Shown piece after piece: positions 26,811 through 39,625 of a DNA stretch of 64,000 bases. The stretch spans positions 1,302,001 through 1,366,000 of the forward strand of contig NW_027480464.1 in the NCBI RefSeq assembly GCF_051401765.1, read 5' to 3'. The position numbers were made by a program, and so were the translations under genes. This stretch comes from Calliopsis andreniformis. Its lineage: Eukaryota > Arthropoda > Insecta > Hymenoptera > Andrenidae. The notes under the pieces are model-generated. The model was given only the letters and a program-made list of their open reading frames with translations, was not told the origin of the DNA and searched no databases. How positions within the stretch are numbered: the stretch's first letter is position 1; each line of letters starts with the position of its first letter.

Positions 26811-26951
26811 CTACAATCGGTTGTCAATCCTCAATCCTCAATAGAATATCATCAATTCACAGTTTTCATTACTCAATACTCAATCTGCAATCTTCAAATC
26901 TCTATCCACAAACATCAATTCTCATCACTCAACCCTCAACACTCAGTCCCC
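26811..26951 (+). repeat. Type A island, A2
   Basis: TAGAAT is at 26,842. The left motif is CTACAATCGGTTGTC and the core is followed by TTTTCATTAC, both private to this copy. Confidence 0.86.
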
Positions 26952-27579
26952 AATCCTCAATATTCAATCCTCAATCCTCAATCCTCAATCCACAATACTC
27001 AAAGTTCAATCCTCAACACTCAATCTTCAATGCTCATTCCTCAATCCTCAATCCTCAATTCTCAATCCTCAATCGTCAATCTTCAATCCTCAATACTCAA
27101 TCTTCAATCCTCAATCCTCAATCCTCGGTCCTCAATCCTCAATCGTCAATCTCCAATCCTGGATACTCAATCTTCAATCCTCAATCCTCAATCCTCAATC
27201 CTCAACCCTCAATCCTCATTCTTCAGACCTCAATACCCAATCATCAATCTTCAATCCTCAATGCTCAATCCTCAATCCTCAAGCCTCAGTCCTCAATCCT
27301 CAATCCTCAATCCTCTAACCTCAATCCTCAACCCTCAGCCCTCATTCTCAATCCTCAATCCTCAGTCCTCAATATTCAATCCCCAATACTCAATCTTCAA
27401 TCCTCAATCCTCAGTCCTCAATCTTCAATCCTCAATGCTCAATGCTCAATCCTCAATCTTCAGTCCTCAGTCCTCAATCCTCAATCCTCAAACCTCAATC
27501 CTCAGACTTCAAGCACCAATACTCAACCCTCAGTCCTCGCCCTCAATCCACAACCCTCAATCCTCAATCCTCAATCTTC

Positions 27580-28850
27580 AATCCTCAATACTCAATCTTC
27601 AACCCTCAACCCTCAAACCTCAATCCTCAATCCTCAATCCTCAATCCTCAGTCCTCACTCCTCAATCCTCATTCTTCAATCCTCAATACCGAATCCTCAA
27701 TCTTCAACCCTCAATCCTCAATCCTCAATTCTCAATCCTCAATCCTCAATCCTCAGACTTCAAACACCAATACTCAACCCTCAGTCCTCGCCCTCAATCC
27801 ACAACCCTCAATCCTCAATCCTCAATCTTCAATCATTAATATTCAACCTTCATTCTTCAATCCTCAATCCTCAATCCTCAACCCTCAATCCTCAACGTTC
27901 AATCCTCAATACCCAATCCTCAGTCTTCCATCCTCAATCCTCAATACTCAATCCTCAATCCTCAATACTCCGTCCTCAATCCTCATTCTTCAATCCTCAA
28001 TACTCAATCTTCAATCCTGAATCCTCAATCCTTAATCCTCAATCTTCAATCCTCAATACTGAATCTTCAATCCTCAATCCTCAATCCTCAATCCTCAATC
28101 CTCATTCTTCAATCCTCAACACCCAATCCTCAATCTTCAATCCTCAATGTTCAACCCGCAATACCCGATCCTCAATCTTCAATCGTCAACCCTCAATCTT
28201 CAATCCTCAATCCTCAATCCTCAGTCTTCAATCTTCAATACTCAATCTTCAATCCTCAATCCTCAATCCTCAGTCCTCAATCCACATTCTTCAATCCTCA
28301 ACACCCAATCCTCTATCTTCAATCCTCAATCCTCAGTCCTCAATTCTCAATTCTCAATCCTCAATCCTCAGACCTCAAACATCAATGCTGAACCCTCAGT
28401 CCTCGTCTTCAATCCACAACCCTCAATCCTCGATCCTCAATCTTCAATCATCAATATTCAATCTTCAGTCCTCAATCCTCAATCCTCAATACTCAATCCA
28501 TAATCCTCAATGATCAATCCTCAATACCCAAACCTCATTCTTCAATCCTCAATCCTCAATCCTCAATCCTCAATCCTCAATCCTCAATACTCAATCCTCA
28601 GTCCTCAAACCTCAATCCTGAATCCTCAAACCTGAATCCTCAGTCTTCAGACCTCAGTCATCAACAATCAGTTGTCAATCCTCAATCCTCAATAGAATAT
28701 CCTCAATTCACAGGTTTCAATACTCAATACTCAACCTGAAATCTTCAAATCTCTATCCACAACCATCAATTCTCATCACTAAACCTTCAACACTCAGTCC
28801 CCAATCCTCAATCTTCAATCCTCAATCCTCAATCCTCAATCCTCAATCCT
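27580..28850 (+). repeat. Block shared with 34,315-35,585
   Basis: The offset is 6,735, constant at the A1 island (28,693 and 35,428). At 28,850 this copy jumps directly to TCGCCAATCTCC, whereas the other copy has about 63 more bases (nine units) first. Confidence 0.85.
28662..28802 (+). repeat. Type A island, A1
   Basis: TAGAAT is at 28,693. CACAACCATC and CACTAAACCTTCAAC are shared with 30,618 and 35,428, the first member of each island trio. Confidence 0.88.
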
Positions 28851-28983
28851 CAATCGCCAATCTCCAATCCTGAATACTCAATCTTCAATCCTCGATCCTC
28901 AATCCTCAATCCTCAATCCTCAGTCCTCAAACCTCAATCCAGAATCCTCAAACCTGAATCCTCAGTCTTCAGACCTCAGTCCT

Positions 28984-29124
28984 CAACAATCAGTTGTCAA
29001 TCCTCAATCCTCAATAGAATATCCTCAATTCACAGGTTTCAATACTCAATACTCAACCTGAAATCTTCAAACCTCTATCCACAATCATCAATTCTCATCA
29101 CTCAACCCTCAACACTCAGTCCCC
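28984..29124 (+). repeat. Type A island, A1
   Basis: TAGAAT is at 29,015, only 322 bases after the preceding island. The equivalent spacing elsewhere is 385. Confidence 0.88.
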
Positions 29125-29900
29125 AATCCTCAATCTTCAATCCTCAATCCTCAATCCTCAATCCTCAATTTTCAATCCTCAATACTCAATCTTCAGTCCT
29201 CAATACTAAATCCTCAATCCTCAATCCTCAGTCCTCAATCCACAATGCTCAATCCTCAAACCTCAATCCTCAATCGTCAGTCCTCGTCCTCAATCCTCAA
29301 CACTCAATCCTCAATCCTCAATCTTCAATCATCAATACTCAATCTTCAATCCTCAATCCTCAAATCTTCAATCCTCAATCCTCAATTCTCAGTCCTCAAT
29401 ACTCAATCCTCAATCATCAACCCTCAATCCCCAATCCTCAATCTTCAATCCTCAATCCTCAATCCTCAATCCTCAATCCTCAATCTTCATTCCTCAATAC
29501 TCAATCTACAATACTCAATCCTCAATCCTCAATCATCAATGGTCAATCCTCAATCCTCAATCCTCAACCCTCAATCTTCAATAGTCAATACTCAATCTGC
29601 AAACCTCAATCTTCAATCCTCAATCCTCAATCCTCATTCTTCAATCCTCAATGCCCAGGCCTCAATCTTCAATCCTCAATCCTCAATCCTCAATTCTCAA
29701 TCCTCAATCCTCAATCATCAATCCTCAATCCTCAGTCCTCAATCCTCAATCCTCAATCCTCAATCCTCAATGTTCAATCCGCAATACCCAATCCTCAATC
29801 CTCAATCCTCAAACCTCAATCCTCAACCCTCAATCCTCAGTCCTCGAACCACAAACCTGTATCCTCAATCCTGAATCCTCAATCTTCACACCTCAGTCCT

Positions 29901-30041
29901 CAACAATCAGTTGTCAATTATCAATCCTCAATAGAATATCATCAATTCACAGTTTTCCACACTTAATACTCAATCTGCAATTTTCAAATCTTTATTCACA
30001 AACATCAATGCTCATCATTCAACACTCAACACTCAGTCCCC
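29901..30041 (+). repeat. Type A island, A2
   Basis: TAGAAT is at 29,932. Its upstream flank reads CTTCACACCTC where its sisters read CTTCAGACCTC. Confidence 0.88.
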
Positions 30042-30239
30042 AATCCTCAATCTTCAATACTCAATCCTCAATCCTCAATCCTCGATCCTCAATCTTCAAT
30101 CCTCAATACACAATCTTCAATCCTCCATCCTCAATCGTCAATCCTCAATCCTCAATCCTCAATCGCCAGGCTTCAATCCTCAATACTCAATCTTGAATCC
30201 TAAATCCTCAATCCTCAATCCTCATTCCTCAATCCTCAT

Positions 30240-30361
30240 TCTTCAATCCTCAATCTTCAATCCTCTATTCACAATATTCAATCCTCAATCCTCAATCCTC
30301 GGTCCTCAATCCTCAATCGCCAATCTCCAATCCTGAATACTCAATCTTCAATCCTCGATCC
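30240..30361 (+). repeat. Short segment between two recombination junctions
   Basis: To the left the sequence follows the single-copy GCCAGGC string. At about 30,240 it switches to CCTCTATTCACAATATTC sequence like 30,784 and 14,230. At about 30,361 it switches to the CATCAATATTCAATC sequence of 28,447 and 35,171. Confidence 0.7.
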
Positions 30362-30586
30362 TCAATCTTCAATCATCAATATTCAATCTTCAGTCCTCAA
30401 TCCTCAATCCTCAATACTCAATCCATAATCCTCAATGATCAATCCTCAATACCCAAACCTCATTCTTCAATCCTCAATCCTCAATCCTCAATCCTCAATC
30501 CTCAATCCTCAATACTCAATCCTCAGTCCTCAAACCTCAATCCTGAATCCTCAAACCTGAATCCTCAGTCTTCAGACCTCAGTCAT

Positions 30587-30727
30587 CAACAATCAGTTGT
30601 CAATCCTCAATCCTCAATAGAATATCCTCAATTCACAGGTTTCAATACTCAATACTCAACCTGAAATCTTCAAATCTCTATCCACAACCATCAATTCTCA
30701 TCACTAAACCTTCAACACTCAGTCCCC
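30587..30727 (+). repeat. Type A island, A1
   Basis: TAGAAT is at 30,618. It is the first of the second island trio, 1,925 bases (275 units) from 28,693. Confidence 0.88.
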
Positions 30728-30971
30728 AATCCTCAATCTTCAATCCTCAATCCTCAATCCTCAATCCTCAATCCTCAATCTTCAATCCTCTATTCACAAT
30801 ATTCAATCCTCAATCCTCAATCCTCGGTCCTCAATCCTCAATCGCCAATCTCCAATCCTGAATACTCAATCTTCAATCCTCGATCCTCAATCCTCAATCC
30901 TCAATCCTCAGTCCTCAAACCTCAATCCAGAATCCTCAAACCTGAATCCTCAGTCTTCAGACCTCAGTCCT

Positions 30972-31112
30972 CAACAATCAGTTGTCAATCCTCAATCCTC
31001 AATAGAATATCCTCAATTCACAGGTTTCAATACTCAATACTCAACCTGAAATCTTCAAACCTCTATCCACAATCATCAATTCTCATCACTCAACCCTCAA
31101 CACTCAGTCCCC
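30972..31112 (+). repeat. Type A island, A1
   Basis: TAGAAT is at 31,003. It is the second of the trio and sits 385 bases after the first. Confidence 0.88.
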
Positions 31113-31888
31113 AATCCTCAATCTTCAATCCTCAATCCTCAATCCTCAATCCTCAATTTTCAATCCTCAATACTCAATCTTCAGTCCTCAATACTAAATC
31201 CTCAATCCTCAATCCTCAGTCCTCAATCCACAATGCTCAATCCTCAAACCTCAATCCTCAATCGTCAGTCCTCGTCCTCAATCCTCAACACTCAATCCTC
31301 AATCCTCAATCTTCAATCATCAATACTCAATCTTCAATCCTCAATCCTCAAATCTTCAATCCTCAATCCTCAATTCTCAGTCCTCAATACTCAATCCTCA
31401 ATCATCAACCCTCAATCCCCAATCCTCAATCTTCAATCCTCAATCCTCAATCCTCAATCCTCAATCCTCAATCTTCATTCCTCAATACTCAATCTACAAT
31501 ACTCAATCCTCAATCCTCAATCATCAATGGTCAATCCTCAATCCTCAATCCTCAACCCTCAATCTTCAATAGTCAATACTCAATCTGCAAACCTCAATCT
31601 TCAATCCTCAATCCTCAATCCTCATTCTTCAATCCTCAATGCCCAGGCCTCAATCTTCAATCCTCAATCCTCAATCCTCAATTCTCAATCCTCAATCCTC
31701 AATCATCAATCCTCAATCCTCAGTCCTCAATCCTCAATCCTCAATCCTCAATCCTCAATGTTCAATCCGCAATACCCAATCCTCAATCCTCAATCCTCAA
31801 ACCTCAATCCTCAACCCTCAATCCTCAGTCCTCGAACCACAAACCTGTATCCTCAATCCTGAATCCTCAATCTTCAGACCTCAGTCCT

Positions 31889-32029
31889 CAACAATCAGTT
31901 GTCAATTATCAATCCTCAATAGAATATCATCAATTCACAGTTTTCCACACTTAATACTCAATCTGCAATTTTCAAATCTTTATTCACAAACATCAATGCT
32001 CATCATTCAACACTCAACACTCAGTCCCC
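31889..32029 (+). repeat. Type A island, A2
   Basis: TAGAAT is at 31,920. It is the third of the trio and is followed by the doubled GCCAGGC string (32,154 and 32,245). Confidence 0.88.
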
Positions 32030-34040
32030 AATCCTCAATCTTCAATACTCAATCCTCAATCCTCAATCCTCGATCCTCAATCTTCAATCCTCAATACACA
32101 ATCTTCAATCCTCCATCCTCAATCGTCAATCCTCAATCCTCAATCCTCAATCGCCAGGCTTCAATCCTCAATACTCAATCTTGAATCCTAAATCCTCAAT
32201 CCTCAATCCTCATTCCTCAATCCTCATTCTTCAATCCTCAATCGCCAGGCTTCAATCCTCAATACTCAATCTTGAATCCTAAATCCTCAATCCTCAATCC
32301 TCATTCCTCAATCCTCATTCTTCAATCCTCAACACCCAATCCTCAATCTTCAATCCTCAATCCTCAATCCTCAATCCTCAATCCTCAATCCTCAATCGGC
32401 AGTCTTCAATCATCAATACTCAATCTTCAATCCTCAATCCCCAATCCTCAATCCTCAATCCTCATTCTTCAATACTCAATACCCAATCCTCAATCTTCAA
32501 TCCTCAATCCTCAATCCTCAATTCTCAATCCTCGATCCTCAATACCCAATCCTCAATCTTCAATCTTCAACCCTCAATCCTCAATTCTCAACCCACAATC
32601 CTCAGTCCTCAGACCTCAAACCTCAATCCTCAGCCTCAGCCCTCACCCTCAATCCTCAATCCTCAATCCTCAATCCTCAATCTTCAATCCTCAATACCCA
32701 ATCTTCAATAACCAATCCTCAATTCTCAATCCTCAATACTCAATCCTCAATCCTCAATCTTCAATCCTCGATACTCAATCTTCAATCCTCAATCCTCAAA
32801 CCTCAATCCTCAATCCTCAATCCTCAATCCTCAGTCCTCACTCCTCAATCCTCATTCTTCAATCCTCAATACCGAATCCTCAATCTTCAATCCTCAATCC
32901 TCAATCCTCAATTCTCAATCCTCAATCCTCAATCCTCAGATATCAAACACCAATGCTCAACCCTCAGTCCTCGTCCTCAATCCACAACCCTCAATGCTCA
33001 ATCCTCAATCTTCAATCATTAATATTCAATCTTCAATCTTCAATCCTCAATCCTCAATCCTCAACCCTCATTCCTCAGCGTTCAATCCTCAATACCCAAT
33101 CCTCAGTCTTCCATCCTCAATCCTCAATACTCAATCCTCAATCCTCAATACTCCGTCCTCAATCCTCAATCTTCAATCCTCAATACTCAATCTTCAATCC
33201 TCAATCCTCAATCCTTAATCCTGAATCTTCAATCCTCAATACTGAATCTTCAATCCTTAATCCTCAATCCTCAATCCTCGATCCTCATTCTTCAATCCTC
33301 AACACCCAACCCTCAATCTTCAATCCTCAATGTTCAATCCGCAATACCCAACCCTCAATCCTCAATCCTCAATCCTCAATCCTCAATCCTCAATATTCAA
33401 TCCACAATACTCAGTCTTCAATCCTCAATGCTCAATCCTCAATCCTCAATCCTCAATCCTCAGTAATCAATCCTCAATCTTCAATACTCAATCGTCAATC
33501 CTCAATCCGCAATTCTCGTACCTCAAACCTCAATCTTCAAACCTCAGTCCTCATACTCAATCTTCAATCCTCTTTACTCAATCCACAATCCTCAATCCTC
33601 AATCCTCAATCCTCAACCCTCAATTTTCAATTATCAATACTCAATCTTCAATCCTCAATCCTCAATCCTCAATCCTCAATCGTCAATCCTCAATCCTCAT
33701 TCTACAATCCTCAATACACAATCCTGAATCTTCAATCCTCAATCCTCAATACTCAATTCTCAATCCTCAATCCTCAATCCTCAATCATCAATCCTCAAAC
33801 CTCATTCTATAATCCTCAATACCCAATCCTCAATCTTCAATCCTCACCCCTCAATACTCAATCCTCAATCCTCAGTCCATCAGTCCTCAAACCTCAATCA
33901 TCAACCCTCAGCCCTCATCCTCAATCCTCAATCCTAAACTCTCAATCCTCAAACCTCAAGCCTCAATCCTCAATCCTCAGTCCTCAAAACTCAAACCTGA
34001 GTCCTCAATCCTGAATCCTCAACCTTCAGAACTCAGTTCT

Positions 34041-34181
34041 CAACAATCAGTTGTCAATTCTCAATCCTCAATAGAATATAATAAATTCACAGTTTTCAAT
34101 ACTCAATACTCAATCTGCAATCTTCAAATCTCTATCCACAAACATCAATTCTCATAATTCAACCCTCAACACTCAGTCCCC
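34041..34181 (+). repeat. Type A island, A3
   Basis: TAGAAT is at 34,072. It ends CAACACTCAGTCCCC like 7,004 and 38,882, not the CGCTCAG form of 17,883. Confidence 0.88.
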
Positions 34182-34314
34182 ATTCCTCAATATTCAACAC
34201 TCAATCCTCAATCCTCAATCCTCAATCCTCAATCTTCAATCCTCAATACTCCATCTTCAATCCTCCATCTTCAATCCACAATCCTCAATCCTCAATCCTA
34301 AATCGTCAGGCATC

Positions 34315-35585
34315 AATCCTCAATACTCAATCTTCAACCCTCAACCCTCAAACCTCAATCCTCAATCCTCAATCCTCAATCCTCAGTCCTCACTCCTCAA
34401 TCCTCATTCTTCAATCCTCAATACCGAATCCTCAATCTTCAATCCTCAATCCTCAATCCTCAATTCTCAATCCTCAATCCTCAATCCTCAGACTTCAAAC
34501 ACCAATACTCAACCCTCAGTCCTCGCCCTCAATCCACAACCCTCAATCCTCAATCCTCAATCTTCAATCATTAATATTCAACCTTCATTCTTCAATCCTC
34601 AATCCTCAATCCTCAACCCTCAATCCTCAACGTTCAATCCTCAATACCCAATCCTCAGTCTTCCATCCTCAATCCTCAATACTCAATCCTCAATCCTCAA
34701 TACTCCGTCCTCAATCCTCATTCTTCAATCCTCAATACTCAATCTTCAATCCTGAATCCTCAATCCTTAATCCTCAATCTTCAATCCTCAATACTGAATC
34801 TTCAATCCTCAATCCTCAATCCTCAATCCTCAATCCTCATTCTTCAATCCTCAACACCCAATCCTCAATCTTCAATCCTCAATGTTCAATCCGCAATACC
34901 CGATCCTCAATCTTCAATCGTCAACCCTCAATCTTCAATCCTCAATCCTCAATCCTCAGTCTTCAATCTTCAATACTCAATCTTCAATCCTCAATCCTCA
35001 ATCCTCAGTCCTCAATCCACATTCTTCAATCCTCAACACCCAATCCTCTATCTTCAATCCTCAATCCTCAGTCCTCAATTCTCAATTCTCAATCCTCAAT
35101 ACTCAGACCTCAAACATCAATGCTGAACCCTCAGTCCTCGTCTTCAATCCACAACCCTCAATCCTCGATCCTCAATCTTCAATCATCAATATTCAATCTT
35201 CAGTCCTCAATCCTCAATCCTCAATACTCAATCCATAATCCTCAATGATCAATCCTCAATACCCAAACCTCATTCTTCAATCCTCAATCCTCAATCCTCA
35301 ATCCTCAATCCTCAATCCTCAATACTCAATCCTCAGTCCTCAAACCTCAATCCTGAATCCTCAAACCTGAATCCTCAGTCTTCAGACCTCAGTCCTCAAC
35401 AATCAGTTGTCAATCCTCAATCCTCAATAGAATATCCTCAATTCACAGGTTTCAATACTCAATACTCAACCTGAAATCTTCAAATCTCTATCCACAACCA
35501 TCAATTCTCATCACTAAACCTTCAACACTCAGTCCCCAATCCTCAATCTTCAATCCTCAATCCTCAATCCTCAATCCTCAATCCT
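34315..35585 (+). repeat. Second copy of the 27,580-28,850 block
   Basis: This copy lies between the two 4,810-bp-spaced blocks, overlapping their ends. It carries the CCTCGTCTTCAATCCAC variant of the type D marker near 35,137 and the A1 island at 35,428. Confidence 0.85.
35397..35537 (+). repeat. Type A island, A1
   Basis: TAGAAT is at 35,428. It is the first of the third trio. Its left motif has CAGTCCTCAACAATC where the two other first members have CAGTCATCAACAATC. Confidence 0.88.
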
Positions 35586-35781
35586 CAATCTTCAATCCTC
35601 TATTCACAATATTCAATCCTCAATCCTCAATCCTCGGTCCTCAATCCTCAATCGCCAATCTCCAATCCTGAATACTCAATCTTCAATCCTCGATCCTCAA
35701 TCCTCAATCCTCAATCCTCAGTCCTCAAACCTCAATCCAGAATCCTCAAACCTGAATCCTCAGTCTTCAGACCTCAGTCCT

Positions 35782-35922
35782 CAACAATCAGTTGTCAATC
35801 CTCAATCCTCAATAGAATATCCTCAATTCACAGGTTTCAATACTCAATACTCAACCTGAAATCTTCAAACCTCTATCCACAATCATCAATTCTCATCACT
35901 CAACCCTCAACACTCAGTCCCC
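35782..35922 (+). repeat. Type A island, A1
   Basis: TAGAAT is at 35,813. It is the second member of the third trio. Confidence 0.88.
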
Positions 35923-36698
35923 AATCCTCAATCCTCAATCCTCAATCCTCAATCCTCAATCCTCAATTTTCAATCCTCAATACTCAATCTTCAGTCCTCA
36001 ATACTAAATCCTCAATCCTCAATCCTCAGTCCTCAATCCACAATGCTCAATCCTCAAACCTCAATCCTCAATCGTCAGTCCTCGTCCTCAATCCTCAACA
36101 CTCAATCCTCAATCCTCAATCTTCAATCATCAATACTCAATCTTCAATCCTCATTCCTCAAATCTTCAATCCTCAATCCTCAATTCTCAGTCCTCAATAC
36201 TCAATCCTCAATCATCAACCCTCAATCCCCAATCCTCAATCTTCAATCCTCAATCCTCAATCCTCAATCCTCAATCCTCAATCTTCATTCCTCAATACTC
36301 AATCTACAATACTCAATCCTCAATCCTCAATCATCAATGGTCAATCCTCAATCCTCAATCCTCAACCCTCAATCTTCAATAGTCAATACTCAATCTGCAA
36401 ACCTCAATCTTCAATCCTCAATCCTCAATCCTCATTCTTCAATCCTCAATGCCCAGGCCTCAATCTTCAATCCTCAATCCTCAATCCTCAATTCTCAATC
36501 CTCAATCCTCAATCATCAATCCTCAATCCTCAGTCCTCAATCCTCAATCCTCAATCCTCAATCCTCAATGTTCAATCCGCAATACCCAATCCTCAATCCT
36601 CAATCCTCAAACCTCAATCCTCAACCCTCAATCCTCAGTCCTCGAACCACAAACCTGTATCCTCAATCCTGAATCCTCAATCTTCAGACCTCAGTCCT

Positions 36699-36839
36699 CA
36701 ACAATCAGTTGTCAATTATCAATCCTCAATAGAATATCATCAATTCACAGTTTTCCACACTTAATACTCAATCTGCAATTTTCAAATCTTTATTCACAAA
36801 CATCAATGCTCATCATTCAACACTCAACACTCAGTCCCC
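36699..36839 (+). repeat. Type A island, A2
   Basis: TAGAAT is at 36,730. It is the third member of the third trio, 917 bases after the second. Confidence 0.88.
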
Positions 36840-38850
36840 AATCCTCAATCTTCAATACTCAATCCTCAATCCTCAATCCTCGATCCTCAATCTTCAATCC
36901 TCAATACACAATCTTCAATCCTCCATCCTCAATCGTCAATCCTCAATCCTCAATCCTCAATCGCCAGGCTTCAATCCTCAATACTCAATCTTGAATCCTA
37001 AATCCTCAATCCTCAATCCTCATTCCTCAATCCTCATTCTTCAATCCTCAATCGCCAGGCTTCAATCCTCAATACTCAATCTTGAATCCTAAATCCTCAA
37101 TCCTCAATCCTCATTCCTCAATCCTCATTCTTCAATCCTCAACACCCAATCCTCAATCTTCAATCCTCAATCCTCAATCCTCAATCCTCAATCCTCAATC
37201 CTCAATCGGCAGTCTTCAATCATCAATACTCAATCTTCAATCCTCAATCCCCAATCCTCAATCCTCAATCCTCATTCTTCAATACTCAATACCCAATCCT
37301 CAATCTTCAATCCTCAATCCTCAATCCTCAATTCTCAATCCTCGATCCTCAATACCCAATCCTCAATCTTCAATCTTCAACCCTCAATCCTCAATTCTCA
37401 ACCCACAATCCTCAGTCCTCAGACCTCAAACCTCAATCCTCAGCCTCAGCCCTCACCCTCAATCCTCAATCCTCAATCCTCAATCCTCAATCTTCAATCC
37501 TCAATACCCAATCTTCAATAACCAATCCTCAATTCTCAATCCTCAATACTCAATCCTCAATCCTCAATCTTCAATCCTCGATACTCAATCTTCAATCCTC
37601 AATCCTCAAACCTCAATCCTCAATCCTCAATCCTCAATCCTCAGTCCTCACTCCTCAATCCTCATTCTTCAATCCTCAATACCGAATCCTCAATCTTCAA
37701 TCCTCAATCCTCAATCCTCAATTCTCAATCCTCAATCCTCAATCCTCAGATATCAAACACCAATGCTCAACCCTCAGTCCTCGTCCTCAATCCACAACCC
37801 TCAATGCTCAATCCTCAATCTTCAATCATTAATATTCAATCTTCAATCTTCAATCCTCAATCCTCAATCCTCAACCCTCATTCCTCAGCGTTCAATCCTC
37901 AATACCCAATCCTCAGTCTTCCATCCTCAATCCTCAATACTCAATCCTCAATCCTCAATACTCCGTCCTCAATCCTCAATCTTCAATCCTCAATACTCAA
38001 TCTTCAATCCTCAATCCTCAATCCTTAATCCTGAATCTTCAATCCTCAATACTGAATCTTCAATCCTTAATCCTCAATCCTCAATACTCGATCCTCATTC
38101 TTCAATCCTCAACACCCAACCCTCAATCTTCAATCCTCAATGTTCAATCCGCAATACCCAACCCTCAATCCTCAATCCTCAATCCTCAATCCTCAATCCT
38201 CAATATTCAATCCACAATACTCAGTCTTCAATCCTCAATGCTCAATCCTCAATCCTCAATCCTCAATCCTCAGTAATCAATCCTCAATCTTCAATACTCA
38301 ATCGTCAATCCTCAATCCGCAATTCTCGTACCTCAAACCTCAATCTTCAAACCTCAGTCCTCATACTCAATCTTCAATCCTCTTTACTCAATCCACAATC
38401 CTCAATCCTCAATCCTCAATCCTCAACCCTCAATTTTCAATTATCAATACTCAATCTTCAATCCTCAATCCTCAATCCTCAATCCTCAATCGTCAATCCT
38501 CAATCCTCATTCTACAATCCTCAATACACAATCCTGAATCTTCAATCCTCAATCCTCAATACTCAATTCTCAATCCTCAATCCTCAATCCTCAATCATCA
38601 ATCCTCAAACCTCATTCTATAATCCTCAATACCCAATCCTCAATCTTCAATCCTCAAACCTCAATACTCAATCCTCAATCCTCAGTCCATCAGTCCTCAA
38701 ACCTCAATCATCAACCCTCAGCCCTCATCCTCAATCCTCAATCCTAAACTCTCAATCCTCAAACCTCAAGCCTCAATCCTCAATCCTCAGTCCTCAAAAC
38801 TCAAACCTGAGTCCTCAATCCTGAATCCTCAACCTTCAGAACTCAGTTCT

Positions 38851-38991
38851 CAACAATCAGTTGTCAATTCTCAATCCTCAATAGAATATAATAAATTCAC
38901 AGTTTTCAATACTCAATACTCAATCTGCAATCTTCAAATCTCTATCCACAAACATCAATTCTCATAATTCAACCCTCAACACTCAGTCCCC
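38851..38991 (+). repeat. Type A island, A3
   Basis: TAGAAT is at 38,882, where the 4,810-spaced block and the 17.4 kb-like block overlap. Confidence 0.88.
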
Positions 38992-39528
38992 ATTCCTCAA
39001 TATTCAACACTCAATCCTCAATCCTCAATCCTCAATCCTCAATCTTCAATCCTCAATACTCCATCTTCAATCCTCCATCTTCAATCCACAATCCTCAAAC
39101 CTCAATCCTAAATCGTCAGGCATCAATCCTCAATACTCAATCTTCAGTCCTCAATCCTCAATCCTCAATACTCAGTCCTCAGCCCTCAACCCTCAATCCT
39201 CAACCCTCGGACCTCATCCTCAATCCTCAATTATCAATCCTCAACCCTCAATCTTCAATCCTCAATCCTCAATCTTCAATCTTCAATCCTCAATTCTCAC
39301 TCCTCAATACCCAATCCTCAATCGTCAATCCTCAATCCCCAATCTTCAATCATCAATCCTCAATCCTCAATCCTCAATCCTCAGACCTCAAACATCAATA
39401 CTCAATCCACAGTCCTCGTCCTCAATCCACAACACTCAATCCTCGATCCTCAACCTTCAATCATCAATATTCAACCTTCAATCCTCAATCCTCAATCCTC
39501 AATACTCAAACCTCAATCCTCAATACTC

Positions 39529-39625
39529 AACTATCAATCCTCAATTCTCAATACTCAATAGAATATCCTGAATTCTCAGGATTCAATACTCAAACCTCAA
39601 CCCTCAACCCTCAGCCCTCATCCTC
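39529..39625 (+). repeat. Type B island with perfect inverted repeat
   Basis: TAGAAT is at 39,559, with the inverted repeat at 39,565-39,582. It lies 677 bases after the A3 island, as in both 3,297-bp units. Confidence 0.88.

Larger units (their letters stand above)
28850..30240 (+). repeat. Block present three times (also 30,838 and 35,648)
   Basis: This block contains an A1 island and an A2 island 917 bases apart (29,015 and 29,932). The same pair with identical spacing lies at 31,003/31,920 and 35,813/36,730. Offsets are 1,988 and 6,798. It is also related to 14.2-15.6 kb, where the island spacing is 881. Confidence 0.85.
30350..34335 (+). repeat. 4.0 kb block repeated 4,810 bp downstream, copy 1
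   Basis: Four A islands (30,618, 31,003, 31,920, 34,072) match 35,428, 35,813, 36,730 and 38,882 at a constant 4,810. The copies differ rarely, for example CTCACCCCTCAATAC near 33,845 against CTCAAACCTCAATAC in copy 2. The end is where CTTCAACCCTCAACCC replaces CTTCAGTCCTC near 34,335. Confidence 0.88.
35160..39145 (+). repeat. 4.0 kb block repeated 4,810 bp downstream, copy 2
   Basis: This copy holds islands 35,428, 35,813, 36,730 and 38,882. Its right end runs without a break into the 17.4-19.3 kb-like block, showing that the same A3 island belongs to both repeat classes. Confidence 0.88.

Noticed and set aside
32272..34014. Long open frames, up to 580 codons, here and at 37,082-38,824, and dozens of others over the window
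   Set aside because: They follow from the stop-free heptamer. Overlapping frames give the same SILNPQS repeat, the two longest start at TTG rather than ATG, and there is no domain, signal or ribosome-binding context. None is called as a gene.
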